From: Flammula alnicola
Taxonomy: Eukaryota; Basidiomycota; Agaricomycetes; Agaricales; Strophariaceae
Assembly: GCA_015499995.1 (NCBI GenBank)
Contig: JADNRV010000002.1
Location: 992,001-1,056,000, forward strand
Length of the DNA: 64,000 bases
Reading direction: 5' to 3'
Shown: positions 32,847 to 42,897 of the stretch, one piece after another
How positions within the stretch are numbered: the stretch's first letter is position 1
Layout: the number at the start of each line of letters is the position of its first letter
Position numbers and translations under genes: made by a program
The notes under the pieces: model-generated
Seen by the model: the letters and a program-made list of their open reading frames with translations, nothing else
What the model was told of the DNA's origin: nothing
Database searches by the model: none

Positions 32847-35443
32847 CTACACAGCACTCCTCTGCTCGTTCAACCGCAGAGGTGGAGGGCGCGGCCGTTC
32901 AAATGCACCAGGAGCTCCCTCCGTGCCATCTTCATTCAGCCGAGGAGCACTGATTACAGGCCGTCGTGTATTCGAGCTTATCGTGCCACCTCTCTGTCTT
33001 CGTTGGGCTAGAGGAACCATGGTGACCGGGAATTGCTGAGAAATAGACTGCGAAGAAGGCGGTTTTCCGAGAAGTAACGGTCGCAGAGAAAGAGTTGGTT
33101 CAGCGGCGAAATTTGAACCCGCCCTTTCGTCGTCATAAGTAGTGGCAGCGAGAGCTGTGGTGGTGTTGGGTTCAGCAGGCGAAGTCAAGACCATAGAAGC
33201 AAGGATCATTGGTCGCAATCCACTCGCAGGACTAACTGTAGCAGCGGCAATAATTGGCACCTCCTCAGCATCCGAACCCAAGTCTTCTTGCGACATGTCT
33301 ATTTGAGGATTACTAGAGGGTCTGGTCAAATCTAATAATTGTTCAGAACAAGCTTCTGGGAGACGATATAGCAAACTAACCTCCAATGAATGAAGTAACA
33401 TCGTATTGAGTGGGTGCAGAGTCAAGATGAACTTGTGCGGGTGATTGAAGGGCTGCGTTTGAAAGGGGTATGATTGTGAGAGGTTCGAGATTCTTCTTCT
33501 CTGAGTTTTGGACAACTGCGGCTGGGGTTTCACCTTTGCGAACTTCTTCAACCGTATACTTGGTGGCTACTTCATCCCTCGGTATGATAGGAGGGTTTGG
33601 GAAGACAGAGAGGGAAAAGTCGCTGCGATTTGAGAAGGACTCCGTTTTCGAGCTCACCAATGTACTCCTTGACTGATCAGGAGCAGTAGATGCTGTTCTG
33701 CTAGTTGGTTCCGGATTTTTAATTTTGGATGGGCTTGATATATCCGTTTGCATAGACATCGAGACTAAGCGGAGAGCAGCAATACTTTTATCGAGTTCGG
33801 TTTGTTGACGAAGAAGTTCGTCTATCGAAGTGATGCTTGCCTGCTGACTGCCGATAGAAGGCGGCGTAAGTTTAAAAGGCTGATATCTTGTACTTCCTTC
33901 CATGCGTTCGTTTTTTCCGTTGGAATAATCAAGAGGGATGGTTTTCGGCTTTGAAGACCTCGGAAGATCCTGTTTCATGGTTTGCGGGGAGTTCGGATCC
34001 ATCGTGTAGTACGATAGCGACACGGCTGTGTATGGGCGTTCGCTCCCAGGTGGCTCTTGTTCCACCCTTGTCCCTTCAGAAGCTCGAGGTTGACCAGATG
34101 ATACACCGACTCCAACCAGACTATCTTTATGTTGTCGTGGCTCCGAGCGAGACACATTCCTCGTGACTTCGTTGGAAGTTGGCGCTGTTTCGACATCGAG
34201 CTCCTGGATGTGAGATTGCGACGGGCTAGGTGTCCTGCGCGGTGGTAAGCCCCAGGTCATAGTTGACGCCCTTAGACTGCCTTCGGACCTCTGGGGTACG
34301 ATCATTGGAGCGACAGTCGCAAACTGAGGGTAACCACTGGCATATGCGAATGGCAGTGTGTTGGTATACGGTGATTTTTCGGGCTGTGTTTTCTGGGACG
34401 GCAGATTGCTTTCCTGGCCAGGACGCTGTAGAGGGCTGGAAACGTATTGAAAGGTGGTGTAAAGGTTATGAACGATGAGGAGATAAACTTCGACAGCGCG
34501 AAGAAGTCTTCCTAAGGATGTCTCCGTGAATGAGACTAAAAAGGCGAATTAGAAGATCACGGAATAAAGATAGCATCAGGAAAAGGCCTGACTTACAAAC
34601 AATAAGGTTGCCAATTCCAAGAGCTACACCAATGATCAGAGAGGTGATTGGGACGATGTAGATTCGGAAGGCATGCCACCAATAATCCAAAGGCGAAATG
34701 TAGACATTCAGAAAAAACTTGAGAATAAAGATAGCAGTGATTGAAGTCTGAATAGTCGACTCGGCGACGTAAATGGCTGCATACTTGCGTTGTCCGGGCA
34801 GTAATCGCCATAACATTTGAAGCAGAGGGACGGAAAGCAATGCAGCTAGAGAACCCCACTTCAAGATCGTACCGATTAGGCCCCAACGATTCCAGCTTGC
34901 GCTATGCATACTCGGGAGTCGGCGTCTCCTATCTGTCGAAAGTTCATTGGACCTCTCGGTACATTCTCCTCTTGGACAACGAGCGACCAGGGTCCAAAAG
35001 AATAGGTCCAGCAAAAGAACGGAAAGGGAAAGAAATATTTCGCGCGAAAATATGACTCCTGCTATGGTATTGAGACCAATTCCTGTAGCAGTATCGTTGT
35101 GAGTCTCACGAGCGAGCACTTGGCCCAAGTCAAAGGTGGCAGCTGCAAACGCCAGGAAGGATGAGCCGTAGAGAAATAAAGAAAGGCTTGATGAAGAGTC
35201 ATTTAGTTTTTGGAACCAAGATACTGAACTGCTCAGCCGTACCAGGTGACTTGTTTTGTTATAAATAGGAAAGTGAAGACCCCGATACCCATGATACCCT
35301 CACAAAATAAAGGTATATCAGTTAGAATTGATTCAATCTGCATGGCAAAAATGAGCACATTGATTCTGAGATTAAAGGCATACTTACTGCGCTATCAGAG
35401 CTCAGAGCAACCGTAGTAGGCAGAAGAGTGGCCGTGCTGGTCA
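32847..35443 (-). CDS. Multi-pass membrane protein with long disordered C-terminal tail
   Basis: Not recognised. The N-terminal half is membrane-embedded, with about six hydrophobic segments: FLYGSSFLAFAAATFDLGQV; EIFLSLSVLLLDLFFWTLV; GTILKWGSLAALLSVPLLQM; STIQTSITAIFILKFFLNVY; and IVPITSLIIGVALGIGNLIV; a first one (GIMGIGVFTFLFITK) lies after exon 1. A 450-residue polar tail follows, rich in S, T and P. One predicted coiled coil (ASITSIDELLRQQTELDKSI) lies in it. The tail ends in basic and proline-rich sequence (RPRPPPLRLNEQ). About five exons. The join between exon 2 and exon 3 (near 35240) leaves a stop in one frame, so the first two exons are the least certain part. The shape resembles orphan fungal membrane receptors or channels, but no function is assigned. 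Confidence 0.65.
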
Positions 35444-35935
35444 TCTTGAGTACGATAGGCGCATAGGTTTATACGCAAGGTTGAGTCGAGTGTCAAAAAT
35501 GAACGAAGGCCTTGCTGGGACTGGGGTTAGTTGAATTGTCGACAACTCAAAAATAAAGGCAACTTGCAAGGGAAACGAAGGCTTTGGAACTGAATTCGAA
35601 TGGCCGAACTTGAAGAAAGTGGGTGAGTCAATGAACCACCACGGCAGACTTCACTCAGTGAAGCGGTCGGATAGCCGGCTGCCAATCCAGTTGGACTACG
35701 AGGCGGCGAGGGGAAGAGGAACTATTCTTGACTGGAACTACATTTTGCGAATGTTGACATTGAAATGTGAACTCATGGCAACGGTATTGGCTACGAAAGA
35801 AATTATTGGCAACGAGGAAGGCACATCACACGCACATTCCCACCGAGATGTCCGGGTCAGAAACAGTTCAAGGATTCGAAAGAAGAGATCGTCAGAAAAT
35901 GTCCATGTCATGTATGTAACTAAGTCAAGTGTTTG
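35444..35935. promoter_or_regulatory. Upstream region of the membrane-protein gene
   Basis: A 492-nt gap between the membrane-protein start and the LIM-gene stop on the same strand. It contains an AT-rich stretch and no convincing coding frame. Confidence 0.4.
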
Positions 35936-38677
35936 TTACGTCTCTCCCCACCCTCCGCTTGAAGTTGCTCCAGTCAACTGCCTTACAAGATACATACCCC
36001 GCCCTTCATCAACACTCTTTGTATTTCTCATACCGATAACACTCTTCGGCCGCGGTCGCATTCCCCCATTACCAGTGCCCATCATACCCAGTTGTTTGGT
36101 TGGACTTATACTCCGAGTCGGGCTTAACCCTCCTCCAGTAAGTTGTCTTAAGACAGCGTCATTTCCTCCGAGACCCGTGAATTGCCGTGCGAGTGTCGTA
36201 GTGCCTGTGAACTGAGGATTGATCTTGCCTTGAGAGCCCGTAAAGGAAGGCACCAGAGGTGATCGCGTTGGTGAGGCCTGTGGCGAACCTCCGACTCCAA
36301 GTAATAGCTGCAAGGACGAAAGTCAGAAAACGCATGGCTATGTAATCCAAATGAAAGTGATGCCTACCAGACATTCTCTACACCAAACACCACCTTCTCC
36401 GTCACTCTTTGCTGCGCTATCTAACTTTTTACCACAACCGGGTTCTCCCTTTTTCTTGTCTTCTCGCACTCTGCCTAGCAATGTCGCTCGCGTTGTTTCC
36501 TTCTTGCCGCCACACACAAGGCATGACGCATGCCATCTTGATCCTTGAGGGCCGGGAACTACACCACGCTCCATTAAAGACACCGATTTGCGGCATCCCG
36601 GGCAAGTAGTTTGACCACCGAAACGGGGGAAAGCTGGCTTGGACGGTGAGCGAAGAGGGGCTAGAGGCATCTGGAAACTGTTTGGTTGCGAAGGAGGTGG
36701 AGGCATCGAGTTATTTGGTTTGCTAGAAGTCCACGTAGGAAGATCATGAGGAATAGTAGGAGCCCAGTCTGGCATGGACTTTATGTCATTCGATTTCTGA
36801 ATAACAAAAGTTTCTGAAGGAGCGCACTGAGGATACGAGTAGTGTTAGATTTATAGTATTTGCAGTGGTCTGTTTGCCATACCTGTACATGACATGGTCT
36901 GCCGTCGTACTTGACGAAAGACACCGAACCCTTCTTAGGGTCATTGAAAGCTTTGTCGCAAAGTGCACATTTGAAGCATTCCGTGTGATATATTTGAGGG
37001 ACGGCATTCTCGTCAGCTCCAGGGATCGTCACAAATTGGCCAGCTTCACGAGAGTTGAGGATGGCTTTACCGCATTTACCGCAAGGGGCCGAAGTTGTCA
37101 CAGGAGCAGGAGGATGCATGCTTGTCATTCCTGAGCTATTGAGGGAATTGTTGGACTTAGAGGAACTCGTCATGGCCGGAGAAGAATTGGTTGACGAGGT
37201 TGAAAGGGAAAAGAGCGAGACATCGCCGTCAACATTAGGCATTCGATTGGAGATTTCCCGGCCCATGGGTTTTCTGGTCTCACTGTCGATTTTGCCAATG
37301 ACATCAGGTTGGTACGCCTTCAATTGTCCTGCTGAGAGAGGGTTGTTCACATGGTGGGCTGATCCATGAGAAATTGGCTCCCTGGTTGGAGAAGCAGTCG
37401 CAGATTTCGAAGTATCAGGAGCTGTTGTTTGCTCATTCTGGCGAAGACTTTTGGATGAAAGCTTATCAACGAAAAGGTTTTGAGAATTGTGGGGGCGATT
37501 AGATGGTGGGTCATCAAAAACGTCTAAGCCTCTGAACCTGGGAGAATCAACGTAGGTGGAACGTCGGTTCGGAGATGAGTCCGAATGCGAATTATTCAAA
37601 CTATTTAATTTCCTTCCCGAGGGGCTACGACCAGGATCGATGACAGCAGGACTGTTTTCTCGGGACTTGACAAGACCCAGCCGTTGTTCAAGTTCTTCGA
37701 GAGCGGGGCTATTTTCCCTACTTTTCCTTCCAGGCCCATAGCTTACATTTAGGCCACCTGGGTTGCTGACGTTTGGGCTGTTGTTATTGCTTGTCCTATT
37801 CTTCTTCGGAGTGGCTGGATGATCGCGTTTGAGGCAGTTGTCGAAACATTCCACACAAGATGGGCGGCCAAAAAGATCGACCATGGGAGCATCGCCAATA
37901 TTCCTGAAACAGCCTGCACAGTTATAGCAGCGCTTGTGCCAGTAGCTGTCTCCGGATTGAATGAATCCACCTTCGGTTTTCAGGGCGAGTACAGGTCTTG
38001 AACACGAAGGACAAGTTCCCTTGGATCCTCCGTTCGCCGTAAAACATGGTCGACAAAGAAAAGATTTCACTTCCGATTGCGAAGCGGACAGATTGGGATA
38101 TATGGTTGCATCAGGAGGAAACACAAGTCCACAAATGGCGCAAGAATGAAGAGTGAGGGTATCTTTGGGCTGCAATACTGAACCGTAGACTTTGGAGAGA
38201 GTCGGTTCGTGCCGACGAAACGATGGTATAATATCGTTTTCAGCGTCTGATAGTGTGGTCGAGACTTTGAGTGGAGAAGGGGGACGAAGTGAATGAGAAG
38301 TTGCCAATGTGATATGGTCTGAGACTCCGCTCTTGAGGGACGTCAAAGTCGGAGAGGACGTAGGCTTCGGCTTCGGAAAGCGTCTGACGGTAGGGGAGTG
38401 TGGAACGTTACTCGTGGATCCCCAACGGAGATGGTCCCGTAGCAACATGTCGCACAGGAGGGTAGACCTTTCGGAGGAAACATATGTCTTTGACCATCTG
38501 TCTTGATTACTGAAGAGTTAATGCGGTTGAATGCGACGACAGGAGCTACACAAAAAATGAGCAAATAAATACGGCGCACACAGGATACTACCATGAATAC
38601 GGCTTACCCACAGACATGCCCCCACACTCGCAACGGGCGCCTGCCACTATATCGCCACATCGTCGACAAAAGCCCAT
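35936..38677 (-). CDS. LIM-domain protein with repeated (Q/R)-(F/L)-TG motif
   Basis: A protein of about 790 residues that starts MGFCRRCGDIVAGARCECG at 38677, a small CxxC/CxC zinc-ribbon-like motif. Three LIM-type zinc regions follow: the first at about residue 190 (CPSCSRPVLAL, HKRCYNCAGC, CVECF), the second in the centre (CGKCGKAILNSREAG, HTECFKCALCDKAF) and the third near the end (CPGCRKSVSLMERG, WHASCLVCGGKK, CRECL). Linkers are serine-, proline- and asparagine-rich. The C-terminal tail carries a repeated short motif, SFTGSQG, PQFTGTTT, RQFTGLGG, RQLTGGG and RQLTGATS. LIM proteins usually scaffold actin, polarity or Rho signalling (fungal relatives include Pxl1 and Rga types); no GAP domain is seen here. 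It diverges from the MBD4-like gene. Confidence 0.82.
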
Positions 38678-39090
38678 TTCAATGCGTTAATAGAATTCTA
38701 GATCAATGAAAGAGGTACACAATAATTTCGAGGATCTGTTGAGAATATATGTCCTTGCATAGGTACAAGTTCAACCAGTGCTTTGACTGCATCAACTACT
38801 TTAAGACTTTGCAAAGTTTGAACCAACTTTCAACTTTGCGATCACGTGACTATCATGGCCTCCGGCCCGTGCAATGCGTCTACAGCTGCGGGGTTTCAAA
38901 TATCCTGATCCGTCATGGTCTACGCAGGCGCCACCGAAGCTGAGTCAGTCGAATTCGACTTGCTGCGACATCTTGCAAGTTCACCTTTTTCATGATGGCC
39001 TCGACCTTACTGACCGAAGGAAGATCTCTTGCTAGATGTTATTTACGCCGCCCATGCCAGTGATTCTACGCCTGCATCAAGTTTTACGCG
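38678..39090. promoter_or_regulatory. Divergent promoter region, LIM gene and MBD4-like gene
   Basis: A 413-nt region with a TCACGTGA palindrome at 38842-38849. A short open frame from ATG 38916 (MVYAGATEAESVEF) could be an alternative first exon of the glycosylase gene, as it can be spliced, but its sequence is not conserved-looking. Confidence 0.45.
38842..38849. promoter_or_regulatory. TCACGTGA palindrome (E-box)
   Basis: An eight-base palindrome containing CACGTG, between divergent starts. It shares CACGTGAC with sites at 29680 and 42780. Confidence 0.45.
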
Positions 39091-40190
39091 ATGCACTCCA
39101 TCTATAATGCGTCTTCTTTAACTACTCCCAAGAAGAAGGGAAAGGGCAACTTGAAGGCACAGCGCCAAAGCCGGGATCCCGTCGTGGAATCCCCTTACTT
39201 CAGTGCATCTAAAAGGCTTGGACTCAACTCGGCTATTGAAACCGATACCATGGCTCCTAAACACGAGACCAGCCTCGACGAAGAAACTGGAGAATTGACT
39301 GGCCATTGCAGTATTTTTTACCCTCGGTATCCTGAGTCTTCTTCAGGCTATCCATTTATCTCGAAGTTCAGCAACACCTCCACCTTGATTCTTCAGCTCG
39401 GAAACTTAAAGCCAATATTGATTCAAGGTATACAATCTCTAACTTTTGCTGATTCACTCTTCTCATGAATCGAAGACCGTGTTGCGGAAGATCCATGGAA
39501 ACTCCTTGTGGCCGTTACGCTTCTGAACAAAACTGCAGGCAAATTGGCGATCCCGACCTTTTGGAATATAATGGCTAAATGGCCAACTCCACTTGAGCTA
39601 TCACAAGGTCAGAAAATCTTAAATTTATCTTCACCATTAGAGATATTGAAGATATCATGTAGCCCATAAGGAGGAATTGGTATCCGTTATCCGCCATCTC
39701 GGCACACAGAACATTCGCGCAGAGAGGTTGATTGCTCTTTCAAGGTCGTATATCCAAGAACCTCCCTCCGTGTACGATCCCGCTCTTCAAGGCCCGCAAA
39801 GATTTGTTCTCCCACAAGACGAGGGTCGCGCTTTTTTTTAATGGAACTCACAGTCCCAGTTCGGTACCCAGCGACGCCCATTTCCCACCTTCCAGGAACG
39901 GGCCAATATGCACTCGATTCTTATCGTGTTTTTTGTACTGTGCACGATGACCCGAGTTCCGAAGAATGGAAAACAGTCATGCCAACCGATAAAGAGTTGA
40001 TTCGTTATTTGGTGCGTCCTGAAGCCTCTTATAGTTTTGTCACGCTTTACCTAACTTCTTCTAGAAGTGGAAATGGGCCTTTATTGAAAACATGGAATGG
40101 TCTCCAACAAAAGGCGCCATCCGGACTACAACGCATAGATATTTGTCGAAACTTATCGTGGAACTCCAAAATAATATAACTAGCAGCTAG
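39091..40190 (+). CDS. MBD4-like DNA glycosylase (HhH-GPD fold)
   Basis: An HhH-GPD superfamily DNA glycosylase of the MBD4 type, which removes T or U from G:T and G:U mismatches that arise from deamination of methylated or plain cytosine. The N terminus (MHSIYNASSLTTPKKKGKGN) is basic. The core reads EDPWKLLVAVTLLNKTAG, WPTPLELSQAHKEELVSVI, LGTQNIRAERLIALSRSYIQ, then HLPGTGQYALDSYRVFC. The helix-hairpin-helix is LPGTGQYA, and the catalytic aspartate is that in ALDSYR. No methyl-CpG-binding domain is visible, as is usual for fungal relatives. Five or so exons. A 47-nt intron with a T8 tract (39827-39873 or so) removes what looks like a frame break. Its stop is 97 nt from the convergent dehydrogenase stop. 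Confidence 0.85.
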
Positions 40191-40287
40191 ATCACAGCAA
40201 GAGCGGATAAACAAGAAAGCAAGGTAGATGTGGTGCAAGATAACATCAAGGAGATAGAACCAAAGTTGTGAGACATCGGAGCTGACG

Positions 40288-42585
40288 CTATAATTTGGCG
40301 TATATTGGCTGCCAGTCGACGCGTTGGATCTGAGGGTTTTGCAGTGAGCAGCTATGTGTGCAGTGTCAGAATCTAGGACGTACCATTTCAGGGCGCAAGT
40401 CATTTACAGTGGCTGCCCCCACAAGTCTCATGGCCGTGACAATTTCACGTTTCAAAATTTCAACTATTTTCGCAACTCCAGCAACGCCATATGCCTACAA
40501 CAAGCATTAGCATAGGGTATGACAGCTCTCATGGACAGATGTAAACTGCTCACGCTTTGCGCATAAAGGAAGGGACGCCCCAGGCCGACAGCTTTCGCCC
40601 CCAAACAAATAGCTTTCACGACATCTAGAGGTACAATAATTAGACGATGATGGAAATATGTAAATGCCCGCACCAGTTCCGCGTCGAACACCACCTAAAG
40701 TACGGTTAGTTACCGTCGTACTTGAATAAATTGGTCTAACGCACCGTCGATATATACTATGTCATTGTCAGTCGAAGGCAAAAAAATGGCGAGAAGATGG
40801 TTCACTGACCTTCTAGCTTATCGAAGACATCGGGCCGTTGTCGACGCAGAGAGTACAGCACTTCAAGGGGCGGGAGAGAGCTACGACACGTGTATCAGAC
40901 AACTTTTGTAGTAATAATCGAAGCATTACTATTCCAGTTGTCGTCCTGTCAATAAAAAATCGCATCACTATATTCAACATGAAAAAGAGAGCCTCCGACC
41001 TCCATGATTAGAAAGAAGAATGCCATCAACACCAGCTTCGGCAGCCAGTACGGCATCCTAGAAGGAATATCAACAGGATACCCGACCTGGGACCATAAAA
41101 TGCGAACCTCCACACATTGTATCCCTGAAAGCAGATACAAAATTGAGTCGAAACTTAAAGTGAAAGGTAAAAGAAATATGGAAACCTTTGATGACTATCG
41201 GTAGACTAGATATTCTCCGTAGCCATGGTATTGTCTGATGTGGAGTTGGCTTGATTACCGAGATATCTTTATCAGGAAGAATATAGAGACACTCGCCTTT
41301 TCCCAAGTCATGTCCCTATCATCGTTGGCAATTAAAGCTCCCGCCGTTCCAAAAATATTCACTTCTTCCTTGGGTTTCTCACCGTTGTCTGGCTGGTAGT
41401 ATATAGGACCATTCTCCTCCTCATCCATGACCCAAGGGCTGCGTATGTCTCGCTCACGATTACCTGCCACAATAGCGTCCACGGTCAAGAAAATAGCCTT
41501 GAATCCTAATTTCTCGATGTCGCGCACGCGCTTCTCCGCGATTTTGTCATTCCGATGCTTGTATAATTGAAAGAAAAGGACTTGCGACTGATCCGCAGCG
41601 GCCATGATAGCATTTGGGGATAATGATGCATTGGAAGAAACCATTTGGATAATACCTTCCTTGAAAGCGCCTCGCGTAATATTGGATTCGCCTGAGTCCA
41701 GAAATGAGTATTCGTGCTGATTATACTTATGCAGAATTATTCACCGTCTGGGTGTCCTAGCCTTGCAAGTGCAGCGCCGCTAACAAAAAAGGGGACGGCA
41801 GACTTGAACCCTAGTATAGTCGTTGATGGATCGCATCTAGACACAGGGCGCATAACCCGAGCCTGAAAGAAGAGTCTAGTGAATGCACGAGCATTCTCAA
41901 TGTTTGCTGGGTGATAATAATCAACGCCAGCTTATGAGGCAGCCTGAAATACACACTTGTTTCATCATCTGCGGCCGATGAATAGTACGCAAGAGCCTTA
42001 TGTGAAAGGATTTGCCTTGCTACATTCTAATCACACTATCATGGTCAGCTTGAGGACAAAGAAAGGCACGTAAGTTTGAATTGACCTCCATATCTGTCAA
42101 ATTTAAAATCCTGTTAAGAGGAGGCATCTTGCTCCGCGATTGCTCGACTCTTAGTTCATCTTTGGTCTTCTGAACCCCCTGCCTTTCTTTCTTTATCGTG
42201 TTAGCAGCCTCGATACCCAATGGACCTAGATGTTTGGATGGTGCAAGATGTTTCTCAAGAGCATCCGGGGGGTGAATAGGTTCATAAATCGATGTGGCAT
42301 CACGGCCACCATATTTCAAAATAATGTCTGAACCCCCTGGATGCTCCTAGCAATCAGGTTTCGAGGTCAAAACGTGGATTCGGATGATTAACCAGATCCT
42401 TACTGATAGGAATTCGGTGACGTCGTAGACGTTGTTCTGGATGATAACCCAGCAAGAGCTGTTGACACGTATGTAAGCATTCTATTTAGTTTATTCGATT
42501 CAGGGGTGAAAGGGCTTGAGAAAGACAAGATGACGTACTGCACAGAGTTGTGCTGGGCAACTTGCTGAAGAGTCCAAGGCGCCAT
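40288..42585 (-). CDS. CYB2: Cytochrome b2-type L-lactate dehydrogenase (cytochrome b5 + FMN domains)
   Basis: A two-domain FMN-dependent 2-hydroxyacid dehydrogenase, probably L-lactate:cytochrome c oxidoreductase. It starts MAPWTLQQVAQHNSVHSCWV at 42585. A cytochrome b5 domain has the heme motif HPGG (EHPGGSDIILKYGG) and second ligand region YEPIHPP. The FMN barrel includes MVSSNASLSPNAIMAAAD, then QLYKHRND, AIFLTVDAIVAGNRERD, SLPIVIKG (FMN lysine), LLSNHGGRQLE (catalytic histidine) and YIDGGVRRGTD plus AVGLGRPFLYA. It ends LRPEMIQRVDWQPIYAKL. Length is about 500 residues. At least nine introns of about 50 nt. No mitochondrial presequence precedes the b5 domain, unlike yeast Cyb2. It diverges from the SAP-like gene. 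Confidence 0.92.
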
Positions 42586-42897
42586 GGGGTTGAATGAGAG
42601 GGTTAGTGAAGTGAGCTGGCAAGATGACTGACGTGCTTCTGTATGGCCACGGTCCCCTCAGTCTAATCCTTGATTTAATAAATTAACGATCGATTTTGGA
42701 CACATTTGGCCGTTCTAGTGAAGTTCCTGGATGAGAAATTTACCGTGGCGGACCGACGGGGCCCGGGTATGCCACCTTACACGTGACTGCGCGTTGCTTG
42801 TCCGTGTTATGACTCGAACCGCGCATGGGCGACATGCATCACAATTGCCAATGGTCAACTCAGCTCTAACCACGTTAATCATCCTCGGTTTATCTCC
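42586..42897. promoter_or_regulatory. Divergent promoter region, CYB2-like and SAP-like genes
   Basis: A 312-nt region. It contains a CACGTGAC element at 42780-42787 and GC-rich patches (GGGGCCCGGG near 42759). No third gene is visible. Confidence 0.45.
42780..42785. promoter_or_regulatory. CACGTG E-box in the CYB2/SAP divergent promoter
   Basis: CACGTG followed by AC, identical to the octamer at 29680 and 38843. It lies 195 nt from the CYB2-like start and 113 nt from the SAP-like start, so either could use it. Confidence 0.45.

Noticed and set aside
39827..39873. Apparent one-base frameshift at a T8 run in the MBD4-like gene
   Set aside because: A 47-nt GT-AG intron from GTCGCG to TACCCAG, with a good pyrimidine tract, restores the frame to ATPISHLPGTG without any missing base.
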